DNA of 64,000 bases from Kineosporia rhizophila (GCF_021277265.1 NZ_JAJSOH010000001.1:434001-498000), one strand, 5' to 3'. Positions 42,017-50,784 are shown, numbered from the stretch's first letter. The notes: generated from the letters alone by a model not told the origin. Numbers and translations are program-made.

Positions 42017-43245
42017 GGCTCGACCTGCCGGATCTCCAGCGAGGGCAGCAGGTGCACGTCGGTCAGCGGGGCCCGCAGCACCACCGAGGTACCGCCTTCC
42101 GACCGCGACAAGATCCGGCAGGTCCCACCGATCTCCTGCAGCCGCTCCCGCATGCCCCGGATCCCGAAATGCCCCTCGGCCTCCCGGGAACCGATGATGC
42201 CGAGATCGAATCCGGGCCCGGAGTCGCACACGGTCAGCACCGCGAACTCCTCGTCCGGCTCCAGCCGGACCTCGACCGGGCCCTGCGGAGCGTGCCGCCG
42301 GACGTTCTCCAGAGCCTCCTCCAGGGCGGCCAGCAGTTCGTAACGGGTGTCGGCCCCCAGCGGCTGGATGGCCTCCAGCCGGACGCAGAGCCGGCGTTCG
42401 TGCTGAGCCCCCCAGGCCCTCAGAAAGTCGCCCAGCACCTCGTGGAAGTCCCGGGACGGTTCGTCGGTGCGCATCCGGGTCAGCAGCGTGCGGGCCTCCT
42501 GCACCGCCTGCTGCGCACTGACCGCCAGATCGGCGGCGACCTGCTGGGCCCGCAGGCCGTCCTGCTCCACCCAGCTGGGCAGGGCGGAGGCGCCGAAGGC
42601 GATGCCCTGCAGCGACTTCGCCAGCGAGTCGTGCATCTCCCGGGCCAGCCGGGACCGCTCGTCCTGGGCCGCGGCCGCCTGCACCCGGATCGCCAGCTCC
42701 CGCTCGGCCACCTGCTGGGCCTGGTAGATCCGGGCCACCGAGCGGCCGATCCAGACCAGGCAGAGGAAGGCCACCGGCAGCCCGTACAGCAGCAGGAACG
42801 GCGTTGCCGAGTCACCCGCGTGCTGCCGGATCGCGGCCGCCGCGTAGGTCAGGGCCAGACACGGGCCGAGGATGCAGGCCACCGGGAGCGGGTAGAGCAG
42901 GCCGATCAGGAACGCCGTGCTCAGGGCGGCCAGGGCCAGCGGGCTGTCCACACCCAGCACGCCGAGGACGGCGACCACCAGCAGCACGTCGATCAGGGCC
43001 AGCAGCGGGTGCCGGGTGAGCAGGCCGAGGAACTGCGGGTAGAGCACACCGGCCAGGCTGCTGGCCCCGAGCAGGAAGATCGCCAGCAGCAGCCGGCCGG
43101 TCAGCTGCTCGCCGACCAGCCCGACCAGCCCCACGCCGATCGAGGCGAGCCGCACCAGCATGGCCAGTTTGACGCTCTGGATCAGGTCGCCCGAGGCCGC
43201 CGGGTAGAAGGCGGAGTGCACCCGCGGGTGGGCCGCGCCGACCAT
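42013..43245 (-). CDS. NarL-family histidine kinase (Tad locus A)
   Basis: 410 residues. Six or so hydrophobic segments (about 25-170) are followed by a HisKA_3 box with phospho-acceptor His in RLAREMHDSLAKSL (near 210), and HATPase_c motifs ALEEALENVRRHA, VCDSGPGFD and GHFGIRGMRERL. ATG 43245 shares one base with the tadC stop. It partners the downstream regulator; being inside the Tad operon it likely senses pilus or envelope state. Confidence 0.9.
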   Translation of the reverse strand: MVGAAHPRVHSAFYPAASGDLIQSVKLAMLVRLASIGVGLVGLVGEQLTGRLLLAIFLLGASSLAGVLYPQFLGLLTRHPLLALIDVLLVVAVLGVLGVDSPLALAALSTAFLIGLLYPLPVACILGPCLALTYAAAAIRQHAGDSATPFLLLYGLPVAFLCLVWIGRSVARIYQAQQVAERELAIRVQAAAAQDERSRLAREMHDSLAKSLQGIAFGASALPSWVEQDGLRAQQVAADLAVSAQQAVQEARTLLTRMRTDEPSRDFHEVLGDFLRAWGAQHERRLCVRLEAIQPLGADTRYELLAALEEALENVRRHAPQGPVEVRLEPDEEFAVLTVCDSGPGFDLGIIGSREAEGHFGIRGMRERLQEIGGTCRILSRSEGGTSVVLRAPLTDVHLLPSLEIRQVEP

Positions 43246-44144
43246 CAGGAACCCCCCAGCAGGGAACCGAAGTCGACGTCCGACCCGAGGAAGAGACCGA
43301 CGAAGATCAGCACCATGATCGCCGGGACCAGCAGCAGGCTGGTCACCAGGGTCACCCGCGGGGCGGCCTGCGCGGCCCGGCGGCGCATCCGCTGGGCGTT
43401 GCTGCGGCGCATCTCGACCGCGATCTGCTTGAGCGTCTGGGCCAGCGGGGCGCCCAGTTCCTCGGACTGCAGGAAGGCGGTGACGAACTGGGCCAGGGCC
43501 TCGGAGTCGTTCCGGTCGCGCAGCTGGGTGAAGGCCGAGCGGCGGCTGGCCCCGTTGGCGATCTGGTTCAGGGTCAGCGTCATCTCCTCGGCCAGCGGCC
43601 CCTGGTAGCGCTGGGCCACCCGCAGCAGCGCGGGCCGGAAGGCCACCCCGGCCGAGACCGTGACGCTGAGGATGTCCAGGAAGTCGGGCAGGTCCTGGTC
43701 GAGGCGCTGCTGCCGCAGGCGCCGGGCCCGGGAGAGCCGGGCCAGCGGCATGATCACGACCAGTACCAGGGTGAGGCCGACGGCGAGGAACTGACCCAGC
43801 AGCAGGCACAGCAGGGCGACCGGGCCGAAGATCAGGATCCACATGCCCGCGGTGCGCAGCACGGTGTCGGCGGTGGCGCCGTCCGGGCGGCCGGCCAGCG
43901 TGACCTGCCGGTCGAGCCAGCGCAGGCCCTGGGTGCCCAGCAGCGCCCGCAACGGCGGCACCAGCGGTCCCGCCATCCGGTACAGCGGCCCGCCGCCGGT
44001 GGCCTTCTGCTGCTGCTCCCGGCTGAGCAGGACCAGGTCACCCACGTCGAGACCCTCGATGTCGCGCGAGCGCAGCAGCCGCCAGCCACGGAAGAAGAGC
44101 AGCACCGCGGCCAGCGCCAGCACGCCCGGCACCAGCGCGGTCAC
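43245..44144 (-). CDS. tadC: Tad pilus inner-membrane protein TadC (locus A)
   Basis: 299 residues of the type II/IV secretion F family. One N-terminal helix, a cytoplasmic linker, two helices (about 98-137), the T2SSF domain (QDLPDFLDILSVTVSAGVAF, SEELGAPLAQTLKQIAVEMR) and a C-terminal helix pair ending near LFLGSDVDFGSLLGG. It forms the pilus platform with TadB. It overlaps tadB by 4 bases. Confidence 0.93.
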   Translation of the reverse strand: MTALVPGVLALAAVLLFFRGWRLLRSRDIEGLDVGDLVLLSREQQQKATGGGPLYRMAGPLVPPLRALLGTQGLRWLDRQVTLAGRPDGATADTVLRTAGMWILIFGPVALLCLLLGQFLAVGLTLVLVVIMPLARLSRARRLRQQRLDQDLPDFLDILSVTVSAGVAFRPALLRVAQRYQGPLAEEMTLTLNQIANGASRRSAFTQLRDRNDSEALAQFVTAFLQSEELGAPLAQTLKQIAVEMRRSNAQRMRRRAAQAAPRVTLVTSLLLVPAIMVLIFVGLFLGSDVDFGSLLGGS

Positions 44145-45061
44145 GACTCGACCCGGGTCAGCTTGCGGATCATCGTCAGGCCGACCGCGAACAGCAGGCC
44201 GGAGACCGCCAGGGCGGCCTGACCGACCAGGACGGTGGTCATCTCCCGCACCGACCCGGGGTAGGCCAGGTTCATCCCGACCAGCACCAGGAACCCGAGC
44301 ACGATGATGATGTAGCCGGTGGCCACCGACTGGGCCAGCGTCGTGCGCACCTCCCGCCGGGTCTCCTTGCGGGTCTCCAGGGTGTCGGCGATCTCGCGCA
44401 GGGCCTCCACCAGCGAACCACCGCTGCGGGCACTGACCACCAGCGTGGCGGCCAGCACGCCGACCTCCCGGGAGACCAGCCGCTCCTGCAGTTCGCCCAG
44501 CGCGGTCTCCAGCGGCACGCCGAAGGCGACCCGCTCGCTGATCCGGCGCATCTCGGTGCGGGCCGGCTCGGCCAGCTCGGCCCCGGCCACCGCCACCGCG
44601 GTCGAGATGGACAGACCGGCGTTGGTGGCGTTGGCCAGAACCCGGGCCAGCTCCGGCATCTGGGTGACGAAGGCCTCGAGCCGCCGCGCTCTCTCACGAC
44701 TCAGGTAGGCGCGCACCGCGACCAGCCCGGAGGCCACTCCGACCACTCCGAAGAGCGGGGCCAGCAGCACCCAGAGAGCGATCGCGGCCACCACCGCGAC
44801 CCCGACGCCGGCCCCGAAGACAACTACGGGACGCCGGTCAAGACCGGCCAGCACCATCTCGCGTTCCAGCCGACGCCCCAAGGAGGTCGCCCGGAAGACA
44901 CGGTCGGCCCGGTCGAGCCGGGCGCCCCCGGCGTAGTAGTCGTCGCCCATCACGGCCTGGACCACCTGACGGCGCCCGGCCGACACGGACAGGAACTGGG
45001 TCACCCCGGCCAGGAAGGCTCCCGCCGCGAGGACGAGGAGCAACAGGATCAGCAGGTACAC
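44141..45061 (-). CDS. tadB: Tad pilus inner-membrane protein TadB (locus A)
   Basis: 306 residues. N-terminal helix (LLILLLLVLAAGAFLAG), a helix pair near 80-120, the T2SSF core (VTQMPELARVLANATNAGLSISTAVAVAGAEL, SARSGGSLVEALREIADTLETRKE) and two C-terminal helices. Partner of TadC in the pilus assembly platform driven by TadA. It starts 7 bases after the tadA stop. Confidence 0.93.
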   Translation of the reverse strand: MYLLILLLLVLAAGAFLAGVTQFLSVSAGRRQVVQAVMGDDYYAGGARLDRADRVFRATSLGRRLEREMVLAGLDRRPVVVFGAGVGVAVVAAIALWVLLAPLFGVVGVASGLVAVRAYLSRERARRLEAFVTQMPELARVLANATNAGLSISTAVAVAGAELAEPARTEMRRISERVAFGVPLETALGELQERLVSREVGVLAATLVVSARSGGSLVEALREIADTLETRKETRREVRTTLAQSVATGYIIIVLGFLVLVGMNLAYPGSVREMTTVLVGQAALAVSGLLFAVGLTMIRKLTRVES

Positions 45062-45068
45062 GCAGACC

Positions 45069-46487
45069 TCACCTCAGCTCGATCGGCTGGGTACTGGGAC
45101 CGAATGTGCTCCGTCGTCCGGCCCGGCGCGGCGAGGCCGGTTCGCCGAAGCCGTCCGGAACCCGTTCCCCCCGCTCGGCCAGCCGTTGGGCCAGCGCCGG
45201 AGGCAGCGGGTAGCGCACGAACGCACCGCGCTGGCCCGGCGCCGCCCCGGGGGCGTCCGGTTCCCAGCGCATCAGCGGCACCACGCTGAACGGCTCCTGC
45301 CGGCGCGAGGTCAGATAGCCGACCTCGGTGACCCGGCGGGTGCCGTCGGCCTGGCGGTTCAGCTGAACCACGATGTCCACCGCGGTGTTCACCTGGTCGC
45401 GCAGGGCCTCGAACGGGATCCGGACCTCGCTCATCGAGGCCAGGGTCTCCAGCCGCGACAGGGCGTCCTCGGAACTGTTGGCGTGCACGGTGGTCAGCGA
45501 GCCGTCGTGGCCGGTGTTCATCGCCTGCAACATGTCCAGCGCCTCGCCACCACGGCACTCCCCGACCACGATCCGGTCGGGCCGCATCCGCAGCGAGTTC
45601 CGCACCAGGTCGCGGATCGTGACCGCGCCCTGGCCCTCGACGTTGGCCGGCCGGGTCTCCAGCTGGATCACGTGGTCCTGCTGCAGCGCCAGCTCGGCCG
45701 CGTCCTCGATGGTGACGATCCGCTCGTGCCCGGGGATGAAGGCCGACAGGGCGTTCAGCATCGTGGTCTTGCCCGACGCCGTCCCGCCCGAGACCACCAG
45801 GCTCAGCCGGGCCCGCACGCAGGCCGCCAGCAGGTCGGCGGTGACCTGGTCGAGGCTGCCCCGGGCCATCAGCTCGGACAGGCCGTAGGCCTTGGGGAAG
45901 AGCCGGATGGTGACCGTGGGCCCGGCCAGCGCCAGCGGCGGCAGCACCACGTTGACCCGAGCCCCGCGGGGCATCCGGTGATCGGCCGGGATCCGCGCGT
46001 CGACCATCGGGCTGGACTCGTCCACCCGCCGGTTCACGGTGGACACGATCCGGTCGATCGCCTGCAGCAGCTGCTCGTTGTTGGTGAACCCGGAGGGCAC
46101 CCGCTGCAGCCGGCCGAACCGCTCGACGTAGATGGTGTCGTGTCCGTTGATCATGATCTCGCCGACCGACGGGTCGGCCAGCAGGGGTTCCAGCACGCCC
46201 AGGCCGACCGACTCGTCGACCACCCGGCGCACCAGCGACGCCCGCTCACGGGTGCTGAGGATCACGCCCTCACGGGAGACCAGGTGCGCGAGAACGCGTT
46301 CCAGCCGGACCCGGCGCTGGGAGATCTCCAGCCGGCCGAGCTCGCGCAGGTCCACCTCCTCGAGCAGCAGGCGCTTGAACCGCTCGATCAGCATCTGGTC
46401 GGCATCGGCGCCCAGACCGGCCCCGGCCGCCGGCTCGCGAGTGCCGCCGAGCTCGGCCGGAGCCACGAAATCCCGGTAGGACCTCAC
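45069..46487 (-). CDS. tadA: Tad pilus assembly ATPase TadA (locus A)
   Basis: 472 residues of the VirB11/CpaF secretion ATPase family. The N-terminal domain contains LGVLEPLLADPSVGEIMING. Walker A is GGTASGKTT, the Asp box IVTIEDAAEL, Walker B RPDRIVVGECRGGEALDML and the His box TGHDGSLTTVHANS. The C-terminal ~60 residues are an extra Pro/Arg-rich tail ending QPIELR. GTG 46487 overlaps the tadE stop (GTGA); longer frames to 46706 are not supported. It powers pilus extension and perhaps retraction. Confidence 0.95.
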   Translation of the reverse strand: MRSYRDFVAPAELGGTREPAAGAGLGADADQMLIERFKRLLLEEVDLRELGRLEISQRRVRLERVLAHLVSREGVILSTRERASLVRRVVDESVGLGVLEPLLADPSVGEIMINGHDTIYVERFGRLQRVPSGFTNNEQLLQAIDRIVSTVNRRVDESSPMVDARIPADHRMPRGARVNVVLPPLALAGPTVTIRLFPKAYGLSELMARGSLDQVTADLLAACVRARLSLVVSGGTASGKTTMLNALSAFIPGHERIVTIEDAAELALQQDHVIQLETRPANVEGQGAVTIRDLVRNSLRMRPDRIVVGECRGGEALDMLQAMNTGHDGSLTTVHANSSEDALSRLETLASMSEVRIPFEALRDQVNTAVDIVVQLNRQADGTRRVTEVGYLTSRRQEPFSVVPLMRWEPDAPGAAPGQRGAFVRYPLPPALAQRLAERGERVPDGFGEPASPRRAGRRSTFGPSTQPIELR

Positions 46488-46813
46488 GGCATCACCACCT
46501 CCCGGGTGATCCGGAAGGTGGGCATCGGCGCCACCCGCGGCACCTGCACGGTCAGCCGCACCCCGTGCCCGGGCCCGGTGGTCTGCACCGAGGCCACGTC
46601 CAGGGCGCCGGGCAGCGCGGCCTCGGCCGCGGAGGCAGGGTCCTGCCCCAGGCTGTAGGCCCGGGCGGCCTGCCGGGTGGCCTCGTTGGCCGAGGTCATG
46701 GCCCACATCGCCACGGCCGCCTGGAACACGTACAACCCCACCACCAGGACGATCGGCAGCAGCACCGCGATCTCGAGCGAGGACTGCCCGCGCTCACCAC
46801 CGGGCCGCCTCAC
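46484..46813 (-). CDS. TadE-like pseudopilin (locus A)
   Basis: 109 residues. The leader ends GERG, then QSSLEIAVLLPIVLVVGLYVFQ: Gly cleavage site, Glu at +5, single helix. NEATRQAARAYSLGQDP follows, characteristic of TadE. The outer part is short and beta-rich. ATG 46813 overlaps the CpaE-TadE fusion gene stop. It is a minor pseudopilin similar to the C-terminal part of the fused upstream protein. Confidence 0.88.
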   Translation of the reverse strand: MRRPGGERGQSSLEIAVLLPIVLVVGLYVFQAAVAMWAMTSANEATRQAARAYSLGQDPASAAEAALPGALDVASVQTTGPGHGVRLTVQVPRVAPMPTFRITREVVMP

Positions 46814-48351
46814 GGTTCCATCACCACGGTGCGGCTGGTCTCGACCCCGCCGGGGAACGAGGCCGTGCCCGGAACCACCATCGGCACCGGCAGATTCACC
46901 GTCACGGTGCTGCCGGAGGTACTCACCGAGAGGTCACCGGCGAGACCTCCGGGCACCCCGGCCCGCGCCGCCACCGCCGGGTCCTGGCCCACCGAGACCG
47001 CCCGGGCCGCCGCCGAGGCCGCGTGCCCGGACCAGACGAACGTCATCCCGAAGAGCACCAGCTGCCAGATCACCAGCAGGGTGAACAGCAGCACGGGCAG
47101 GGTGCCGACCACCTCGATGGCGGCCTGCCCGTCGTCCTTGCCGCGGCGCCGGGAGCGGCCCTTGACCGGCTCGGCGGCCACCGCCGGGGCGCCCGGCGCC
47201 ACCTGCACCTCGTGGCCCACGGCCCGCAGCGCCTTCCACCACACGTCGTCGCGCAGTTCCAGCGGCGAACGAGAATTGATGACGGGTTCCAGTCGCCGGA
47301 ACATCGCGGGGAGCCCCGCGCTGAGAACCGGTGCGCGGGTGAGCTGGCGGATCGTCTCGGCCGACACGCTGGACTGCCGGCTGACGCGGTTGACCAGCAC
47401 GTGGAGGTCGCTCTCCTTGCGCACGCCCAGCCCCTCCCACTGGGTGATCGTGCGCCGTAGGCCGCGCAGGGCCAGCACGTCCGGCGTGGTCAGCATGACC
47501 ACCTCGTCGGCCAGCTCCACCGCGGCCGCCTGCACCGGCGTCACGTGCGCCCCGGCGTCCACGACGACCAGGTCGTACTCATGCCGCAGCACCGCGAACA
47601 CCTCCCGCAGCGACTGCGGGTGCACCGCCTCGATGTCCCGCACGTCGGCCGGGGCCAGCAGCAGCCCGAGCCCGCTCTCGTGCAGCACCACCGCGTCGGC
47701 CACGGCCTGCGCCGACAGATCTTCGGAGACCTTGGCCACGTCAGCCACCGAGGTACGGTGCCGGACCTCGAGAATGCCCGAGACGTCGCCCTTCTCCAGG
47801 TCGAGGTCGACCAGGCAGACCCGGTGCCCGGGCAGGTTGCGCAGCACGTCCAGGGCCAGGTGGGTGGCCACCGTGGTGGTGCCCACCCCGCCCTTGGCCC
47901 CGGCGAAGGCGATCACCCGGGCCCGGCCCGGGCCGCTGAGCACACCGGCGTCCCGGGGAGCGGCCAGGATCCGGCGCATCTGCTGAGACCACTCACCGGC
48001 CGCCGTGATCCGGGCCCGCAGGTCCTCGTAGGCCGGCGGGAACGCGACCACCCCGCGCGCCCCGACGTCCATCGCCATCGTGAACTGGCTGGTGTCGGCG
48101 CTCGCGGTCACCACCAGCAGGGCGCAGCCGGGCCGGCGCAGCGACAGGTCGCGCACCGCCTGCAGGGCCGGGTCCGGGCCGAGCTGGTCGTGCACCAGCA
48201 CCACGTCCGGCTCCAGCCGCAGCACGGCGGCCACCAGCTCGCTCGTGGTCTCCACCACGAACTGCACCTCCACGCCGTCCATCTCGCCCAGGGCGGCGCG
48301 CAACTCGTAGGCCACCGACTGGTCGGCGGCACCGATCACCACGCTGATCAT
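46810..48351 (-). CDS. CpaE/TadZ-like ATPase fused to a TadE pseudopilin (locus A)
   Basis: 513 residues in three parts. Residues 1-120 form a receiver-like domain (MISVVIGAAD, PDVVLVHDQLGPDP). Residues ~140-390 form a MinD/ParA-like domain with atypical Walker A (GAKGGVGTTT, signature Lys kept, second Lys replaced), VDLDLEKGD and VVVDAGA. After a basic linker (KGRSRRRGKDD), residues ~405-513 are a complete TadE: DGQAAIEVVG with Glu +5, a helix and SAAARAVSVGQDP. TadZ/CpaE normally is a separate polar-targeting protein. Here it is joined to a pseudopilin, possibly separated after prepilin peptidase cleavage at Gly. Confidence 0.88.
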   Translation of the reverse strand: MISVVIGAADQSVAYELRAALGEMDGVEVQFVVETTSELVAAVLRLEPDVVLVHDQLGPDPALQAVRDLSLRRPGCALLVVTASADTSQFTMAMDVGARGVVAFPPAYEDLRARITAAGEWSQQMRRILAAPRDAGVLSGPGRARVIAFAGAKGGVGTTTVATHLALDVLRNLPGHRVCLVDLDLEKGDVSGILEVRHRTSVADVAKVSEDLSAQAVADAVVLHESGLGLLLAPADVRDIEAVHPQSLREVFAVLRHEYDLVVVDAGAHVTPVQAAAVELADEVVMLTTPDVLALRGLRRTITQWEGLGVRKESDLHVLVNRVSRQSSVSAETIRQLTRAPVLSAGLPAMFRRLEPVINSRSPLELRDDVWWKALRAVGHEVQVAPGAPAVAAEPVKGRSRRRGKDDGQAAIEVVGTLPVLLFTLLVIWQLVLFGMTFVWSGHAASAAARAVSVGQDPAVAARAGVPGGLAGDLSVSTSGSTVTVNLPVPMVVPGTASFPGGVETSRTVVMEP

Positions 48352-49079
48352 CAGTTAGTCCCTTCCGGAACCGCTTTCCCACCGAGCTGTTTGGCGTCGA
48401 AGCGGTCCTGCTCACCGCTGCGGTCGGCGTTCTCGTCGGTGGGCAGGCCGACCAGCCGGACCTCCTGGGCGAAGGCGTTGGCGTAGGTCACCGCCAGCGC
48501 GTCGTCCGGCTTCAGGGCCAGGGTCACCGGCACCACGTCGGACTGCCCCACTCCGCGCTCGTCCTCGGTGGTCACCGTCTGCTGCCCGCCGATCGAGACC
48601 ACCCGCACGTCCCGCACCAGCACCTGGACCTGCTTGGCCAGGCCGTTGACGTCGGCGAAGACCGCGTAGATGTCCACCCGGTCGCCCGAGGTCACCCGCC
48701 CGCCGATCCCGGTCACCGGGTCGACGTTGATCGCGATCTCCCGCTCGTCCGGGTTCAGGTCGGAGACCGCCAGCAGCATGTCCGCGCTGATCGTGGTGCC
48801 GGTCTCGACGTTGAAACCCACCTTGCGGCCGAGCAGGTCGGCCAGTTCCTGCCGGCTGGCGGCCGAGGTCCAGCGCTCCGGCACCTCGACCGGCTGCAGG
48901 TTGGCCTCGCTCAGTTCGGTGTAGGCCGGGATCTGGGCCTTGGCCTGGTACACGGTCACCTTCGCCCCGACCTCGCTCTCGACGTTCGAGGTGTAACTGG
49001 CCACCATCACGAAGACGGTGATGCCGAGCAGGGCGGCCAGGAGCATGAACAGGACGCCGCGGCGCTGGCGGGGGTTCAA
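48351..49079 (-). CDS. cpaB: CpaB/RcpC-like SAF-domain protein (locus A)
   Basis: 242 residues. N-terminal anchor (RRGVLFMLLAALLGITVFVM), SAF domain (QAKAQIPAYTELSEANLQPVEVP) and RcpC-type domain (VDPVTGIGGRVTSGDRVDIYAVF). It organises the pilus in the envelope. The TTG start at 49079 is set by GGAGG six bases upstream, a TTGA overlap with the previous stop, and the paralogue at 63259 that begins MNPRQRRGVL where this one reads LNPRQRRGVL. ATG starts further in would cut the anchor. Confidence 0.9.
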   Translation of the reverse strand: MNPRQRRGVLFMLLAALLGITVFVMVASYTSNVESEVGAKVTVYQAKAQIPAYTELSEANLQPVEVPERWTSAASRQELADLLGRKVGFNVETGTTISADMLLAVSDLNPDEREIAINVDPVTGIGGRVTSGDRVDIYAVFADVNGLAKQVQVLVRDVRVVSIGGQQTVTTEDERGVGQSDVVPVTLALKPDDALAVTYANAFAQEVRLVGLPTDENADRSGEQDRFDAKQLGGKAVPEGTN

Positions 49080-49897
49080 CGGAGACCTCCGGAGGTCGAA
49101 CGGGACGGGGAACCACCTACGCCGGAGGCGCTCTCGGTGTGGACCCGACAGAATGGGCAGATCGCCGCGATCTGCTCGAGCCCGCAGGCCCGGCACCGGG
49201 CCGACGGGCGGGCCAGCAGGTCGGCGGGGCGGGCCGGCAGCGCGGCCAGCTGACCGGCCCGGGCCGTGCCGTAGACCGATTCCCAGCGGCCCGGAAGCCG
49301 AACCGGGCGGACACTCACGGAACCGGCCAGCCGGGCGAGCTGCTCGGCCACCGGGCCGGGCACGCCCTCCTCCTCCATCAGCAGCACCTGATCACCGGAC
49401 GACCGGGAGAAGGCTTCCGGGACAACCTGGTTGAACACATGAGGATGGTCTCCCTGGCGTACCAGGAAGCCGGGACCGGGCAACAGCGAGCGCAGATGCT
49501 GACTCATGCTCGGGGCCGGGCGCCCGAGCCTGCTCACCGAGGCCGTCCAGGCTCCCGACCAGGAGTGCCCCAGCAGCGTGCGGGCCAGTTCGTGGCCCAG
49601 GGCGGGCTCCTCGGTCACCGACCGCGCGAAAGTCAGCGCAGACAGGATGGCCAGCGGCGCCTGAGGGCTGTACAGGCCCGCCAGTTCCATCTCCGGCAGG
49701 TGCCCGGCTGCGAGCGTGACCTGTAGAGACACGCGTTCGGCGAGGGCCTCGGGGGCCGCGACGGAGACGTAACGGTGCCCGATCCGATGCCGGATCTCCT
49801 CGATCGAGGAGACCACCTCGTCGACCGCCACCACTTCCACGCCACCCACCGACGCCCGCGTCGATCCAGGATCCGCAACCACGAGACAGGACCACAT
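49076..49897 (-). CDS. Zinc-ribbon protein opening Tad locus A
   Basis: 273 residues from ATG 49897 (GGGTGGGG upstream); an alternative GTG 50023 adds 42 residues but lies within a conserved promoter-like element. The body resembles the protein at 53510: a region with LVVADPGS, a helical LARTLLGHSWSGAWTASVSRLG segment and SQHLRSLLPGPGFLVRQGD. The C-terminus has a CxxC-N8-CxxC zinc ribbon (CRACGLEQIAAICPFC). First gene of the Tad A operon, cytoplasmic, no known family recognised. Possible adaptor or regulator of pilus assembly. Confidence 0.65.
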   Translation of the reverse strand: MWSCLVVADPGSTRASVGGVEVVAVDEVVSSIEEIRHRIGHRYVSVAAPEALAERVSLQVTLAAGHLPEMELAGLYSPQAPLAILSALTFARSVTEEPALGHELARTLLGHSWSGAWTASVSRLGRPAPSMSQHLRSLLPGPGFLVRQGDHPHVFNQVVPEAFSRSSGDQVLLMEEEGVPGPVAEQLARLAGSVSVRPVRLPGRWESVYGTARAGQLAALPARPADLLARPSARCRACGLEQIAAICPFCRVHTESASGVGGSPSRSTSGGLR

Positions 49898-50009
49898 ACG
49901 CTCGGAACCCCACCCTTGACGGCGATCACTCACCGTTTCGACTATGTACGCTCTACGCCCCCCGGCGTTCCCACACCATAGAACCTGATTCGGCCTTTGT
50001 GCACTCTCA

Positions 50010-50023
50010 GTGAAGGTAGTCAC
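50010..50023. promoter_or_regulatory. CRP-like dyad upstream of Tad locus A
   Basis: GTGA-N6-TCAC has the half-site symmetry of CRP/FNR-family operators. On the minus strand it lies within a ~30-base stretch (to TGCAC) about 70% identical to one at 50655-50683. It is 113-126 bases upstream of ATG 49897. The 200-base gap 49898-50097 is the divergent promoter region of Tad A and the DUF192 gene. Confidence 0.5.
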
Positions 50024-50097
50024 GTCATATGCCGGAACTTCATAACTCGTGGTTAGACATCTCTTACGAGTCGTCCGACAACTGAACAGGAGTCCGA

Positions 50098-50454
50098 ATG
50101 AGAACGACTACGCTCCGCTTACACGTCGACGGGCGTGACGTGGCCCCGCTCCGGCTGGCCGACAGCTACTGGCGCCGCGCCCGCGGCCTGCTCGGCACCC
50201 GGTCGATCCCCGGCGCACTGCTGCTGCGACCGGGCAACAGCGTGCACGGGATGGGCATGCTGTACGCGCTCGACGTCGCCCTGCTCGACGACGAGGCGAC
50301 CGTTCTGCACGTGCTCACCCTGCGACCGTTCGGCCTGACCCGTCCCCGCCCGGGCGTGCGTCAGGTACTCGAGGCGAACCGAGGATCGTTCAGCCGGTGG
50401 GGACTTCAGGTAGGCAGCCGAATTACCGCCCACGACAATGGAAATGGCCGGTGA
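50098..50454 (+). CDS. DUF192 family protein (first copy)
   Basis: 118 residues with the DUF192 core: RARGLLGTRSIPGALLLRPGNSVHGMGMLYALDVALLD and RPGVRQVLEANRGSFSRWGLQVGSRI. DUF192 proteins are small beta-rich domains of uncertain function, often next to secretion or pilus genes. AGGAG precedes ATG 50098. Divergent from the Tad A operon. A hairpin overlaps its stop codon. A second DUF192 gene lies at 51204. Confidence 0.85.
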   Translation: MRTTTLRLHVDGRDVAPLRLADSYWRRARGLLGTRSIPGALLLRPGNSVHGMGMLYALDVALLDDEATVLHVLTLRPFGLTRPRPGVRQVLEANRGSFSRWGLQVGSRITAHDNGNGR

Positions 50455-50476
50455 CGTCCCTCCGAAGTCACCGGCC
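50446..50476 (+). terminator. Terminator overlapping DUF192 stop
   Basis: GGCCGGTGAC and GTCACCGGCC (10-base perfect arms) surround an 11-base loop. The left arm includes the last codons and stop of the gene. Confidence 0.65.
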
Positions 50477-50669
50477 ACCATCCCCCCGGGCAGAACATAC
50501 CGCACCCGCGCACTCCCGAAGACCGCCCTAACCAGGGGTTTTCACCCTGGTCAAGCCGAACCGGAAGCTTCTCGGCCCCTTCCTGACCCTACCGAGCAGC
50601 ACCGGATTCCTCCGGCACCGCCCCCTTGTCGACAACTGTAGGGATACAAGCCGCCGCTGCACACTTTCC

Positions 50670-50683
50670 GTGAACGACATCAC
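50670..50683. promoter_or_regulatory. Second CRP-like dyad
   Basis: GTGA-ACGACA-TCAC. Together with flanking bases to 50655 it matches the element upstream of Tad A at 21 of 30 minus-strand positions. Confidence 0.45.
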
Positions 50684-50702
50684 GCCGTCCGAGGGAACCC
50701 GG

Positions 50703-50718
50703 TCACCACCGGTGGTGA
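50703..50718. repeat. 16-base perfect palindrome
   Basis: TCACCACC-GGTGGTGA. It lies 20 bases from the CRP-like dyad, in a region without genes. Confidence 0.5.
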
Positions 50719-50784
50719 ATGTCGAACACGATGTCGAAATTCGGACGCAGGTCCGAAACGGTTCACCTACCTTCGGGTCAGACC

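Larger units (their letters stand above)
50455..50784. other. 330-base convergent gap dense in dyads
   Basis: Although bounded by two 3' ends, it holds a hairpin ACCAGGG/CCCTGGT (50531-50551), a TTGTCGACAA palindrome near 50630, a second CRP-like site (50670-50683), a 16-base palindrome (50703-50718) and TTCGGAC/GTCCGAA (50740-50757). No convincing ORF is seen. The density of regulatory-looking elements suggests an unannotated small RNA or antisense promoter. Confidence 0.5.

Noticed and set aside
49079..49196. Longer cpaB A start upstream of TTG 49079
   Set aside because: The locus B paralogue begins at the same residue, and GGAGG is placed for the TTG.
49898..50023. N-terminal extension of the zinc-ribbon gene to GTG 50023
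   Set aside because: The codons overlap the conserved 30-base promoter-like element, and ATG 49897 has a ribosome site.
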